A stretch of DNA of 64,000 bases from Ravibacter sp037191015 (GTDB lineage: Bacteria; Bacteroidota; Bacteroidia; Cytophagales; Spirosomataceae). Below are positions 51,390-60,925 of this stretch, piece after piece (positions within the stretch are counted from its first letter, which is position 1; every line of letters begins with the position of its first letter). Both the position numbers and the translations under genes were made by a program. The DNA lies in contig JBBCKD010000017.1 in the NCBI GenBank assembly GCA_037191015.1, positions 248,001 to 312,000 of the forward strand, written 5' to 3'. The notes beneath the pieces are model-generated. The model ran no database searches and was not told the DNA's origin. It saw nothing but the letters and a program-made list of their open reading frames with translations.

Positions 51390-51656
51390 ATGAGACTGCC
51401 AGCTATTTGTCCTTGTTGTGACGCTGTCCTAGGGGTCAGTACGTTAAAATGTGACCATTGTCAGACCACGATCAACGGGAATTACCCTATGCCGGTTTTC
51501 CTGCGGCTTACACCGGATGAACAGGAATTCGTAATGAAATTTCTGCTTGCCAGCGGAAGTATAAAGGAGATGGCTGCCCAGGAAGGGATCAGCTACCCGA
51601 CGTTGCGGAACCGGCTGGATGACCTGATTGAAAAAGTTAAGCAATTACAGCAATGA
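51390..51656 (+). CDS. DUF2089 family protein (zinc-ribbon plus helix-turn-helix)
   Basis: An 88-residue protein. The N-terminus has two CxxC-type pairs (ICPCCDAVL and KCDHCQTTI), a zinc-ribbon-like knuckle. A C-terminal helical part follows, LTPDEQEFVMKFLLASGSIK and MAAQEGISYPTLRNRLDDLI, which reads as a helix-turn-helix. DUF2089 proteins are small predicted regulators often placed before membrane-stress genes. The ATG at 51390 is preferred over the TTG at 51384. It overlaps the next membrane protein gene by 4 bases. Confidence 0.85.
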   Translation: MRLPAICPCCDAVLGVSTLKCDHCQTTINGNYPMPVFLRLTPDEQEFVMKFLLASGSIKEMAAQEGISYPTLRNRLDDLIEKVKQLQQ

Positions 51657-52249
51657 ATACTACCAAAGCACTCTTCTCACCGCTGGAGCATTTCAGTGAC
51701 CGGACTTTGCTCATAACGGGCCTGGCGGCTTCCGCAGCCGGCCTGGGGCTATCTGTCGGCTTTGACGTGGCGCAGGACGGGATATTCGACCTGCATATCG
51801 CCAGGCTGCCGTTTCAGACGCATCTTTTGTTCCTGACAGGGAACATCCTTCTGACTGCGCTGAGCCTGTTCCTGGCAGGCAAAGTCATCAATCCCGGAAC
51901 GCGTCTGATCGACATGGTGAAGGTCAGCATGATCGCCCGGATCCCTCTTTACCTGGCTATCCCGTTTATAGGCAACAGGACAATGGTTTCACTCTCCGAA
52001 CGCCTGGTGAAGCAAACGGCAGGTGGTACGTCCATGCCGCAGCTGGAGGGCTCAGATATGGCCCTGCTTCTTCTTTTATCGATGGTTTCCGTTTTATTCC
52101 TGGCGGGCTTTTTTGTATTGCTGGTAAATGGCTTCAGAGTGGCGGCAAATGCTAAAAAGTGGCAACACTATCTTTCGCTGGCCGCGGTTCTCCTGGCGGC
52201 TGAGGTGCTGTCGAAGTTTTTGTATGCTAAAATGGTCGTCCTGTTTTAG
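51653..52249 (+). CDS. Multi-pass membrane protein, Yip1-like
   Basis: A 198-residue protein with about five hydrophobic segments (about 21-40, 57-77, 96-112, 138-160, 172-195). The pattern of a short amphipathic N-terminus followed by evenly spaced helices resembles Yip1-domain proteins, but no motif fixes the family. It overlaps the DUF2089 gene by 4 bases (ATGA) and is followed 36 bases downstream by the SdpI-family gene, so it is part of a four-gene operon. Confidence 0.65.
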   Translation: MNTTKALFSPLEHFSDRTLLITGLAASAAGLGLSVGFDVAQDGIFDLHIARLPFQTHLLFLTGNILLTALSLFLAGKVINPGTRLIDMVKVSMIARIPLYLAIPFIGNRTMVSLSERLVKQTAGGTSMPQLEGSDMALLLLLSMVSVLFLAGFFVLLVNGFRVAANAKKWQHYLSLAAVLLAAEVLSKFLYAKMVVLF

Positions 52250-52285
52250 CCTGAATATACAGATGCCAACTTTAAACGGAAATTT

Positions 52286-52618
52286 ATGGATAACAATGTG
52301 CTATATATCACCAATATTCTGCTAAGTGCACTTTTAGTGTTGATGGCATTCCTTTTCAAAAAATATGTGCCTAAAAAGAGAAATTATCTTTACGGCTACC
52401 GAACCGAACGGTCAATGAAAAGCGAGGACGCCTGGTTGCTGGCAAACCGTTATTCCTCCAATCTTATGTTTAAGCTGTCGGTAGGAATCAGCGTTATTCA
52501 CCTGGCTGTTCTGCTACTTTGGAACGGCGTTTATGCGCTTTGGGTTTTATGCGGGCTATGGGTGGTGATGCCGTTTATCATGATTTTTCGTACAGAAAGG
52601 TTATTGAAAAAAAATTAA
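52286..52618 (+). CDS. SdpI family membrane protein
   Basis: A 110-residue protein with three hydrophobic segments (about 6-24, 62-82, 86-102). Between the first and second is the SdpI hallmark NYLYGYRTERSMKSEDAWLL plus ANRYSS. In Bacillus SdpI gives immunity to the SDP toxin and signals to SdpR. Short SdpI-like proteins in other bacteria have unknown roles. Here no toxin gene is adjacent. It lies between the Yip1-like gene and the PH-domain gene. Confidence 0.85.
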   Translation: MDNNVLYITNILLSALLVLMAFLFKKYVPKKRNYLYGYRTERSMKSEDAWLLANRYSSNLMFKLSVGISVIHLAVLLLWNGVYALWVLCGLWVVMPFIMIFRTERLLKKN

Positions 52619-52627
52619 GAGAATAGT

Positions 52628-53056
52628 GTGCAGGTGCAAAAAACGTACAAATCAAAAGTTGATCTCTGGCTGCTTATCCTGCTGGTTACAGCTTTTGGCG
52701 GCCCCCTGGTTTATATGACGGTCAGGGACCCGCACTGGTTCGGTCCGGTTATCTGGCTGCCCCTTACCATATTTGTCATCTATTCGGTAACCACCATACG
52801 ATATGTGATAGCAGGAGATATGCTTTTGATCAGAAGTCTTGGTTCCAGTTCGGCTATTCCGATGGGGGCTATCCGCCGGATAGAAGAAACCAATTCCCTT
52901 CTGGCTTCACCGGCAGCCTCCCTGGACAGGTTGGAAATTGTTTACAATAAGTACGATTCGGTGTTGATTTCCCCGAAGGATAAATACGTGTTTATCGATG
53001 ATCTGAAGGCGATCAATCCGGAGATTGAAGTAAAACTGAAGCGGAAGGGCGGGTAG
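52628..53056 (+). CDS. Bacterial PH domain-containing membrane protein
   Basis: A 142-residue protein with two N-terminal hydrophobic segments (about 13-30 and 40-58) and a C-terminal bacterial PH domain (about 62-138), with TTIRYVIAGDMLLIRS, IPMGAIRRIEETNSLLASP and LDRLEIVYNKYDSVLISPKD, of the bPH_4/YyaB type. Bacterial PH domains are beta-sandwiches of unknown ligand, often membrane-associated. The first codon is GTG (52628, or the second at 52634). It is 9 bases after the SdpI-type gene and converges with the S8 peptidase gene 9 bases away, with no room for a separate terminator. Confidence 0.82.
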   Translation: MQVQKTYKSKVDLWLLILLVTAFGGPLVYMTVRDPHWFGPVIWLPLTIFVIYSVTTIRYVIAGDMLLIRSLGSSSAIPMGAIRRIEETNSLLASPAASLDRLEIVYNKYDSVLISPKDKYVFIDDLKAINPEIEVKLKRKGG

Positions 53057-53065
53057 TACTTTATT

Positions 53066-56000
53066 TTACTTCACCACCAGCTTCCTTACAGTAACCTCAC
53101 TTCCCTGCCGTATATGCACCAGGTAGATTCCCGGGGTAAAACGGCTTACATCCAGCCCGGTAGCATCGGTCGATATGATATGCACCTCCCTGCCCAGCAG
53201 GTCGAAAACCCGTATGTGCAACGGTTCTGCAGCACTCCGGTACACTTCCACGGTTACTTTCCCTTTATGCGCCGGGTTGGGATAAATGCGAACGGACAAC
53301 CCCTTGCCGGTATCGTCGAATGATACCGCCTCGATGGAGGAGTAGGCGAAGGTTCCGTCCAGGTCGATCATTTTGAGGCGGTAGTAAGCTAAAGAGGAAA
53401 GCGGAGAGTCGAAAGTGGAGCGTGGCGTGTTATCGGTAAAGGTATAGGCGCCGCTGTGCTTTGCCGCTATGGCTCCGATGGCCTGCCACGCCCGGACGTC
53501 GGAGCTGCGCTGGATCTCGAAATGGGAGAAATCTTTCTCCTCAGTCGTCTGCCAGCTAAGCAGGACAGTGTTTTCGTGTTCTCGGGCTTTGAAAGAGAGG
53601 AGAGTGACCGGCAAACCGCCTGAGATCTGCATTACGATCGCATTGGAAGCGACCTCCGGAACAATGACACAAGCTTCATCCGAAATCATCAGGCAGCTCA
53701 CTACATCTCCATCGTGCAGGGAGGCAGAGGTCCAGGTAGCCATCTCTCCGGTCTGTACGACCTCATCATTCACTTTGAAGGTAAAAGAAGGTTGCGCCCC
53801 GCCGTTTTCGGGAATGGCGGTAAAGGTAACGGGCATATCGGTTTCTATAGGATTTGCCGAGGCAGTGAGGCCGACGGCGGCCGTGGTCGGATTGACAATA
53901 ACCTGTATCGGGACGGTGGTTTCGCAGGATGCGCCTGTACCGGTGAGCGTATAGGTTGCGGTAGCAGGGGGAGTGATGGAAAAAGTAGCTGCCGTGCCAA
54001 CCGGTGCTCCGTCCGGCCCGAACCAGGCGTAGGTTTCGGCGCCAGAGGCTGTGAGTATGGCGCTCTCGCCGGCGCATAACGGATTTTTGCTTATGCTGAC
54101 CTCAAGGGCGGGCCTCGGTTTGACTACGATGTCCACATATTGGCTCCTGACCCGCTGGCACCCTCCGCCCATCACATCCAGGCTGACGCGATAGGTGCCG
54201 GGCGTATCGAACAGGACGGTTTGAGCAACAGCTTCCGACGTGCCAGGCAGCCCCCCCTGGAAATTCCAGAGTATCCCGCCTTCATAGGTCGAGCCCGCTG
54301 CATCGAAAGTGATCGTTTCGCCGGCGCAGATAGTAGTTGCCGAACTGCTGATCACAGCGATCGGAGGCGCCGGAGTCAGGAAGGGATGGATCAGAAGGGA
54401 TACGCCAAGGTTCCAGCTACCCGGAGTCGTATACCTGTACCATTGGGAGTTGGACTGCCTTTCCCAAACAGGCGAAGGAACGCTTTGACCGTTGATGTTG
54501 CTTACAATCGAAAGCGTATCCTTTGCGGTGGCAGTCCATCGAAGGTTGGTCAGGTCGATACTGATGAATATTTTTTTTGATTCCGGCAATGTAATTGCAG
54601 GTTCAAACTCCGCATTAGTATACCACTGGTTGGCCACATCAGTCATGATCTGCGCCATGGTAAGGGTGGACGATCCTATTTCGGCTCCCGGGCTTCCGGA
54701 GGTGCCGTCGTAAACGTGGACCGGTACCTGCATGGCCGGATCGTCCGAGTAGGCCTGCCCAAAGGCAATCCAGGAGCTTACCAGTACCCCCGTATGGGCG
54801 GAAGCATCGAAGTACATGGCTTTTTCCCTCTCCTGGTTTGTATTTTTCCCGTTGATCCACCCATTTTGACCGAGAAAAGAACCGGCGTAATAGTTTACGA
54901 GCCCCCATCCAGCCGGTAGAGGGTAGTTGATGGTAGCGCAGCCGACGGCATCTTCAACTGTAATATAACCGGTCTTAACTAATACGTTATTTCCGTTGGG
55001 GTTGCTTACGGTAAGCCTGACATCGAATGTACCGGGCGTGTCGTACCGGATCAGCGGCGGATCCTGGCCGGTATAAGAGGAAGGACTCCCGCCGCTGAAC
55101 TCCCATTCCCAGGTGGTGGAATAGGTGGAGCGGTCGGTATACCTTACCATACCTCCCGCGTTCAGGACAGTAGTGTTGGCGGTAAAATCTGCATGGGGTT
55201 GGTTTAAAAGCGCTTCCTGTATACATTGCATCGCCGCCGCGGCGTTTATTCTTCCTGTCCCCAGCTGGCCGGCATAAGCAGGATTAAGATTGTCGATCCC
55301 GACTGCGGTGGACTTCAGACACTCCACCAGGTCGCCGCCCGGCATGTGAGGAAGCAGCGATTTCATCAGCCCCAGTAAACCGGCTACCAGCGGTGCAGCC
55401 ATAGAAGTACCCGATTTGGAGCCGTAGGTATTACCGGGCAGCGTGCTGTACATAAAATCACCTGGCGCGCTGATGGTGATCCAGGATCCGTAATTCGAAA
55501 GGCCGGACTTTTTATCGTCTTTGTTGGTGGAAGCGACGCTTACGACTCCGGGGTAGCCGGCCGGGTAAAAAACAGAGCTGCTGCCGTTATTACCCGCTGC
55601 GCCCACCACAATACAACCCTGCTCCTGCGCATAGCGGACGATATTCTGATGGGTAGCGCTTGGCACGCTGCCTCCCCAGGAGCAGTTGATGATATCCGCT
55701 CCGTTGTCGGCTGCATACAGGATTCCCTCAAACCCGTTGGTGATTGCTGAAGAGGAAGTATTGGTGGCCTTCACGCACATGATCCTGCAGCTGTAGCCCA
55801 TACCGGCAATACCCAAACCGTTTCCGGTCGCGGCAGAAGCGATCCCTGCTACATGGGTGCCGTGGTCGTAAGAAGACGTCGGGGGATCAGGGTTGTTATC
55901 ATTGCTCGCCACATCCCATCCGTTTATGTCATCGATATATCCGTTGCCGTCGTCGTCGATGCCGTTACCGGGGATTTCTCCGGGATTCACCCAGAGATTG

Positions 56001-56521
56001 GGAGCCAGGTCGGGGTGGGCGCGATCCACGGCGTCATCCACGATTGCGATAACAATTGTACTTCCCGTTGAAAAGCGATCCCATGCTGATGTCGCACCGA
56101 TATGGGGCAGATGCCACTGGTTTGCATAACCCGGATCGTTGGGCTCGGCGAACTTTTTCATCAGGGGTACCTTTTCCGCATACTCGACCCGTTCATCCTG
56201 CTCCAGCTCACGAATCAACTCGTCGACCCTGTCGATGTCCTTAAAATGCAGCATAACCGTCTGGCGCAGGGGAGTATCCTTTTTGGCAGCAGTAAAAGGG
56301 GCCATCGCCGTATTTACACCGAATTTCTCCTGTAGGCTACCGGTGGCGACAAGCTGATTTACCGGTATTTCTCCTGATCTTCCGGGTGGAGGTGCTAACG
56401 ATACAATGTCTTTCCTGAATTTCACCCAGAGCTTCCCGTCCTCGTAATCAGGATGAACGGTCTGAGACAGGAGGAAAAACGGGTGCAGTAGAATGGAAAC
56501 GAGCAGTAAGGCCTTTTTCAT
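53066..56521 (-). CDS. Secreted S8 (subtilisin-like) peptidase with PKD domains and T9SS type A sorting tail
   Basis: A 1151-residue secreted peptidase. Order: signal (1-20); propeptide-like part (to about 125); S8 domain with Asp 162 in IAIVDDAVD, His 220 in YDHGTHVAGIAS and Ser 373 in SGTSMAAPLVAG; a PKD domain (about 455-525); a shared module (about 535-740); a second PKD-like domain with SSATTICAGETITFDAAGST; an Ig-like segment with LCAGESAILTASG; then the type IX secretion signal (IYPNPAHKGKVTVEV, IRVFDLLGREV, FTPGIYLVHIRQGS, RKLVVK). All catalytic residues are present. The C-terminal half is closely similar to the neighbour at 56566. It is probably released or attached at the cell surface. 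Confidence 0.95.
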   Translation of the reverse strand: MKKALLLVSILLHPFFLLSQTVHPDYEDGKLWVKFRKDIVSLAPPPGRSGEIPVNQLVATGSLQEKFGVNTAMAPFTAAKKDTPLRQTVMLHFKDIDRVDELIRELEQDERVEYAEKVPLMKKFAEPNDPGYANQWHLPHIGATSAWDRFSTGSTIVIAIVDDAVDRAHPDLAPNLWVNPGEIPGNGIDDDGNGYIDDINGWDVASNDNNPDPPTSSYDHGTHVAGIASAATGNGLGIAGMGYSCRIMCVKATNTSSSAITNGFEGILYAADNGADIINCSWGGSVPSATHQNIVRYAQEQGCIVVGAAGNNGSSSVFYPAGYPGVVSVASTNKDDKKSGLSNYGSWITISAPGDFMYSTLPGNTYGSKSGTSMAAPLVAGLLGLMKSLLPHMPGGDLVECLKSTAVGIDNLNPAYAGQLGTGRINAAAAMQCIQEALLNQPHADFTANTTVLNAGGMVRYTDRSTYSTTWEWEFSGGSPSSYTGQDPPLIRYDTPGTFDVRLTVSNPNGNNVLVKTGYITVEDAVGCATINYPLPAGWGLVNYYAGSFLGQNGWINGKNTNQEREKAMYFDASAHTGVLVSSWIAFGQAYSDDPAMQVPVHVYDGTSGSPGAEIGSSTLTMAQIMTDVANQWYTNAEFEPAITLPESKKIFISIDLTNLRWTATAKDTLSIVSNINGQSVPSPVWERQSNSQWYRYTTPGSWNLGVSLLIHPFLTPAPPIAVISSSATTICAGETITFDAAGSTYEGGILWNFQGGLPGTSEAVAQTVLFDTPGTYRVSLDVMGGGCQRVRSQYVDIVVKPRPALEVSISKNPLCAGESAILTASGAETYAWFGPDGAPVGTAATFSITPPATATYTLTGTGASCETTVPIQVIVNPTTAAVGLTASANPIETDMPVTFTAIPENGGAQPSFTFKVNDEVVQTGEMATWTSASLHDGDVVSCLMISDEACVIVPEVASNAIVMQISGGLPVTLLSFKAREHENTVLLSWQTTEEKDFSHFEIQRSSDVRAWQAIGAIAAKHSGAYTFTDNTPRSTFDSPLSSLAYYRLKMIDLDGTFAYSSIEAVSFDDTGKGLSVRIYPNPAHKGKVTVEVYRSAAEPLHIRVFDLLGREVHIISTDATGLDVSRFTPGIYLVHIRQGSEVTVRKLVVK

Positions 56522-56565
56522 TGCTTTTAAGATAATAGCCGGTTTGACCGGGGTTTGTTTTTCGT

Positions 56566-58935
56566 TTATTCCACCACCAGTTTCCTTACCGTCATGGTAC
56601 TTCCCTGCCGTATGTGCACCAGGTAGATTCCCGGCGTAAGCCGGCTTACGTCCAGCTCTTCGGCCCCGGCCGGCACGGTAAGCATCTCCCTGCCCGGCAG
56701 GTCGAAAACCCGTATGTGCACCGGTTCTGCCGCGCTTCCACGCACTTCCACGGTCACTTTTCCCTTATGCGCCGGGTTGGGAAAGAGACGAACGGCAAAT
56801 CCCTTACCGGTATCGTCGAATGATACGGCCTCGATGCGGGAGTAGGCGAAAGTGTCGTCGAAATCGACCATTTTGAGACGGTAGTATATGAGAGAGGAAA
56901 GTAGAGAGTTGAAAGTGGAGCGTGGCGCGTTATCGGTAAAGGTATAGACGTCGTTGTGCTTTGCCGCTACGGCGCCGATGGCCTGCCACGCCCGGGCGTC
57001 GGCGCTGCGCTGGATCTCGAAATGGGAGACGTTGACCTCTTCGGTGGTCTGCCAGGTAAGGCGGACTGCGTTTTCCTGTTTTATAGCTTTGAAAGAGAGG
57101 AGGGTAACCGGCAAACTTCCTGAGATCTGCATCACGATCGCATTGGAAGCGACTTCCGGAACAATCACACACGTTTCATCCGACGTCATAAGGCAACTGA
57201 CCACATCCCCGTTGAGCAGGGAGGTGGAGGTCCAGGTAGCCAGCTCGCCGGTCTGTACCACCTCGTTGTTGACTTTGAAGGTAAAAGAAGGGTGGGCCCC
57301 GCCATTTTCAGGCGCGGCAGTAAACGTAACGGAAGTACCTGCCTCTACGTTGTTGGCCGAGGCTGCCAGACCGACGGCAGCAGCCGGTCTTTGCTTCACT
57401 ATAATGTCTACATATTTATTCAGGGTCTGCTCACACCCGCCACCCGACACGGTCAGGTTGATGCGATAGGTGCCGGGCGTATCGAACCTGGCGTCTTGTA
57501 AAGCAGTATGTGATGTGGCCGGTAACCCCCCCTGGAAATTCCAGGTTATCCCGTTTTCATAGGTAGAGCCAGCTGCATCGAAAGTAATCGTTTCACCGGC
57601 GCAGATCGTGGTCGCTGAGCTGCTGAACGTAACGATTGCAGGCGCTGATGTCAGCAGGGGATGAATGAAAAGAGAGGCGGCGAGATTCCAGGTACCCGGA
57701 GTCATATACCTGTACCACTGGAGATCGGACTGTCTTTCCCATATAGGCGACGGGTTAGTCTGACCATCGAAATTGCTATAGATCGAAAGCGAATCTTTCA
57801 CAGTGTCGGTCCATTGGAGATGGGTCAGATCGACGCTTATAAATAATTTTTTCGAGGCCGGCAGCGTAATGACCGGGTCAAACTCCAGGTTGGTATACAA
57901 GCCGTTGAGCACCTTATCCATGATCGTTGCCATGGTAAGGATTGCCGAGCCCAGTTCGGCTCCCGGGCTTCCGGAAGTGCCGTCATAGACGCGGATCGGC
58001 ACCTGCTTGCCCGGGTCAGCTGAATACGCGGTCGCAAAGCCGATCATAGTGCCTAAGAGTACCCCGGCGTAAGCAGAAGCGTCGAAGTACATAGCCTTTT
58101 CCTTGTCCGGGTAATGGCTCAGTCCGTTGAGCGCCCCGCCTTCGGGTATCGAGTAATTGGTGGCCCTCCACTCTGCAGGCACAGGGAAATTGATCTTTAC
58201 GCAGCTGACTGCTTCTATCCAATTGGAAGTATTGCCGGTGAGGAAAAAGTTGGTGGCAGTGCCGTGGTGGCCGCCCGCAGCATCGGTTACGGTGGTTAGT
58301 CCTGCGTTATTACCGCCGGGAGTGCCGGTTTCAAACCGGTAGTACGCTACCAACCCGGTTGTGGCGGGATTTAATATGCTACGCATAGCCGTCAGGATCT
58401 CGGGCCGTGTTTTCGCCACATTCCAGATCCGCACTTCATCGATTGTCCCTTTAAAATAGCGCGGAGACGGCAGGTAGTCTACCCCCAGTGTGAGCTCGTC
58501 GGTATTCGCGCCTACGCTGACGGGCGTGCCGCTCAAGGTATATTCCACTCCGTTTACGTAGAGCCTGCGGACGCCGTTGTCGTTCACCGCTGCAATGTGA
58601 TACCACCTGTCGGCCTCTAAAATGCCGGTTTCTGTTTCCATCCCGTCGAAATTCAGCCCGGTATAAGGGGAGGCAGCGCCCAGCCGGAGTAGGTAGCCAT
58701 TGGAAGGGATGGCGTTGTATTTACTGATGATCCCTGCGAGGAAGTTGAACCTTTCCGGCCTTATCCAGCATTCCAGCGTATAAGAGCTGGTCAGGTCGAG
58801 CGCGTCGGCATCAGGAATAGTCACATAGTCATCGACCCCATCGAAATGCAGGGCATTGCCGGGAATAGGTGTCTGAGCGAAGGTATACCCCGCGCCCAGC
58901 ACCATGATACAGAGGAAAAGTCTACGTAAGTTCAT
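56566..58935 (-). CDS. Secreted LamG-domain protein with PKD and T9SS type A sorting tail, paralogue of the S8 peptidase C-terminal half
   Basis: A 789-residue secreted protein. The ATG at 58935 (MNLRRLFLCIMVLGAGYTF) gives a clean signal peptide; an upstream in-frame extension to 59058 lacks one. The first domain is LamG/concanavalin A-like (GNALHFDGVDDYVTIPDADA, SSYTLECWIRPE, GTIDEVRIWNVAKT). It is followed by the same module, PKD domain (SSATTICAGETITFDAAGST) and type IX signal (FPNPAHKGKVTVEV, LTPGIYLVHIRQGS) as in the S8 peptidase. No catalytic site is visible, so it is probably an adhesin or glycan-binding protein. The two genes are 44 bases apart and may be co-transcribed. Confidence 0.9.
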   Translation of the reverse strand: MNLRRLFLCIMVLGAGYTFAQTPIPGNALHFDGVDDYVTIPDADALDLTSSYTLECWIRPERFNFLAGIISKYNAIPSNGYLLRLGAASPYTGLNFDGMETETGILEADRWYHIAAVNDNGVRRLYVNGVEYTLSGTPVSVGANTDELTLGVDYLPSPRYFKGTIDEVRIWNVAKTRPEILTAMRSILNPATTGLVAYYRFETGTPGGNNAGLTTVTDAAGGHHGTATNFFLTGNTSNWIEAVSCVKINFPVPAEWRATNYSIPEGGALNGLSHYPDKEKAMYFDASAYAGVLLGTMIGFATAYSADPGKQVPIRVYDGTSGSPGAELGSAILTMATIMDKVLNGLYTNLEFDPVITLPASKKLFISVDLTHLQWTDTVKDSLSIYSNFDGQTNPSPIWERQSDLQWYRYMTPGTWNLAASLFIHPLLTSAPAIVTFSSSATTICAGETITFDAAGSTYENGITWNFQGGLPATSHTALQDARFDTPGTYRINLTVSGGGCEQTLNKYVDIIVKQRPAAAVGLAASANNVEAGTSVTFTAAPENGGAHPSFTFKVNNEVVQTGELATWTSTSLLNGDVVSCLMTSDETCVIVPEVASNAIVMQISGSLPVTLLSFKAIKQENAVRLTWQTTEEVNVSHFEIQRSADARAWQAIGAVAAKHNDVYTFTDNAPRSTFNSLLSSLIYYRLKMVDFDDTFAYSRIEAVSFDDTGKGFAVRLFPNPAHKGKVTVEVRGSAAEPVHIRVFDLPGREMLTVPAGAEELDVSRLTPGIYLVHIRQGSTMTVRKLVVE

Positions 58936-59092
58936 AGAATAGGAAACCGGGTTTGATACAGGAATCGGTGGTTCGCAGGAACTGCGGACGGGTGAAGCGT
59001 AAAGTAGGAGAAAAGGGGAGGTGAGGCCGCAAAAAAGGCTGTAACAAAAATGTAACAATTTTCCAGGAATGGAGAATGGGATTGTTACGGAG

Positions 59093-60871
59093 CTATTCTT
59101 TGTGAAAAGGGGCGAGTTCTTCCGCGGGTTTCCCGTATTTCTTTTTGATCCGGTGACGGATCATACGAATGGTCGCCGGCAGCACGCCCAGGGCATGAGC
59201 CATCTCCTGCTCTGACAGGCCGAGGGCGGAGAGCATGAAAAACCTGGTTTCAGCCTGCGTGAGACGGGGCTGTATCCCCCGAAGATGTTGTGAGAAGTCT
59301 TTGTACAGTTCTTCAAAGCGCTGCTGGAAATCTTCCCAATGCTGGTTGGTGAGTATCCTGACGTCATGAAGATCCTCTTCCATCCGGCTGATCTCAGTAT
59401 GGTCGGCCGCCGGGGATCCCTCTTTTTGCCGGAGTGTTTCCAGGTCTGCAGTAAGTTTTTCGACAAGGCGCTCTTTTTCCCCGATCAGGTCCAGGTGATC
59501 CCGAAGCTTCCGGCGCGCCTCCAATAGCTCCTCCTTTATAGCGAGCTTTTCAAGCTGGAGTATTTTTTGCTGGGCCAGGTGCTCTGCCCTTTCCTTGTCT
59601 TTCCTGAGCCGCGTCAGGTAATACAGCAACGCAAATACCGTCACCAGCATAAACAGCGCGGCTACCAGGAGCCCATACCTGACTTTCTGGTGCTGTTGTT
59701 CCTGCCGGAGCATTTCAACGCTCGACCGCTGCCGCTGTATATCGATGCGTTGCTGGGCGGTGGTGGTGATTAGCCTGTGGTAGACCGCATCTTCCTCGGC
59801 AGCAGCGGCCTGAAGGCTATTGAGGTAACGATATGCTGTCTGGTAATCCCTAATGGCATTATAATATTGATGGGCTACCCTGAAGTAAGCTTTCCGGATG
59901 GTTTTCTCGTACTGTGTGCCACTATAGTCGTAGCTGACCTTTTCGCCTGCTTCCCCGTAACTCGTCAGGTAATGTCTCGTTTTTTGCAGATTGCCAAGTT
60001 TAAGCCAGGTTTCTGCCAGCCCCAGTGCGCTCATTTTGGTAAACCCGGGAATTGACGTGATGCCAACCCGGTACTGGTGATCGGCATTCCGGTACTTCAG
60101 CGCCTGGTCATAAAGTCCCATGTTGTGGTAGACGCTTCCGATATTTCCGTTAACAATGCTTATCCAGATCGAATCACGGTATTGTTCAGCCAGGCGGAGG
60201 GTATGCTTAAAGTAATACAGCGCACTGTCGGGGAGCCCGCTATTCCTGTGAGCCAGGCCCAGGTTGTTGTAGCGCTGCATGTCCAGGTTTTTATTATAAG
60301 GAGGCAGCCTGACAGATGTCCGCATCAGGTCCGTGACCTTATGGTAGTCCCTGAAATAATAATGGGCCAGCGCCAGCTCGTGGAGATAACGCCCGATCTC
60401 AGGAATATTTGCGTAACCGACTTCCCGGAAAAGGTCGTTCGCCTGCAAAAGATGGTCGAACGCCGGGGCAAAGTCTTCACGCATGTAATAATGCTGCCCG
60501 ATCATATGAAGGCAGATACCGGCAAACAGCTTTTTCCCCTGCGCTTTATAATGAGCCGACGCCCTGCTCAGGAGGCCGATGCACATATCGGGGTCTTCCC
60601 AGGCCAGCGCCGGGAAGATATACCGGTAAAAATCCAGGTATTCGCGCAGTTGCGTGTCGTGCAGGGAGTCGGCCAGCGGGTAGAGACGCCGTATAACCTC
60701 TTCTTTCTGACCGGTCTTTTCCGCCCTTTCCATCAAATAGGCATTGAGCGTCAGGAGGCGCTCGTGTGCCGGCAATCGTGTCAGGCTATCGGCGGAAAGC
60801 GGGTGTTGCGCAGGTCCCCTTTGTCCCCCTGTGAGGATCGATATAGCCAAAAGAATGAATGTCCGGCACAT
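59093..60871 (-). CDS. TPR-containing transmembrane transcriptional regulator with LuxR-like HTH
   Basis: A 592-residue protein. Signal sequence (1-21), then about six TPR repeats (roughly 30-360; QRYNNLGLAHRNSGLPDSAL, GSVYHNMGLYDQALKYRNAD), one transmembrane segment (YGLLVAALFMLVTVFALLYY), a long coiled coil (ERAEHLAQQKILQLEKLAIK onwards) and a C-terminal HTH (LSEQEMAHALGVLPATIRMI, RHRIKKKYG). This layout is common in Bacteroidota as one-component membrane regulators. It lies upstream of the two T9SS genes on the same strand, separated by 157 bases, so it may regulate them. The signal and targets are unknown. Confidence 0.86.
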   Translation of the reverse strand: MCRTFILLAISILTGGQRGPAQHPLSADSLTRLPAHERLLTLNAYLMERAEKTGQKEEVIRRLYPLADSLHDTQLREYLDFYRYIFPALAWEDPDMCIGLLSRASAHYKAQGKKLFAGICLHMIGQHYYMREDFAPAFDHLLQANDLFREVGYANIPEIGRYLHELALAHYYFRDYHKVTDLMRTSVRLPPYNKNLDMQRYNNLGLAHRNSGLPDSALYYFKHTLRLAEQYRDSIWISIVNGNIGSVYHNMGLYDQALKYRNADHQYRVGITSIPGFTKMSALGLAETWLKLGNLQKTRHYLTSYGEAGEKVSYDYSGTQYEKTIRKAYFRVAHQYYNAIRDYQTAYRYLNSLQAAAAEEDAVYHRLITTTAQQRIDIQRQRSSVEMLRQEQQHQKVRYGLLVAALFMLVTVFALLYYLTRLRKDKERAEHLAQQKILQLEKLAIKEELLEARRKLRDHLDLIGEKERLVEKLTADLETLRQKEGSPAADHTEISRMEEDLHDVRILTNQHWEDFQQRFEELYKDFSQHLRGIQPRLTQAETRFFMLSALGLSEQEMAHALGVLPATIRMIRHRIKKKYGKPAEELAPFHKE

Positions 60872-60925
60872 AGTTGAGGGTGTTAGGCTCTTCCCGGTCA
60901 GGAGACGATGGAGAGTGGGCAGAAC

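Noticed and set aside
58936..59058. N-terminal extension of the LamG protein from 59058
   Set aside because: The extension lacks a proper signal peptide while the ATG at 58935 gives a standard one.
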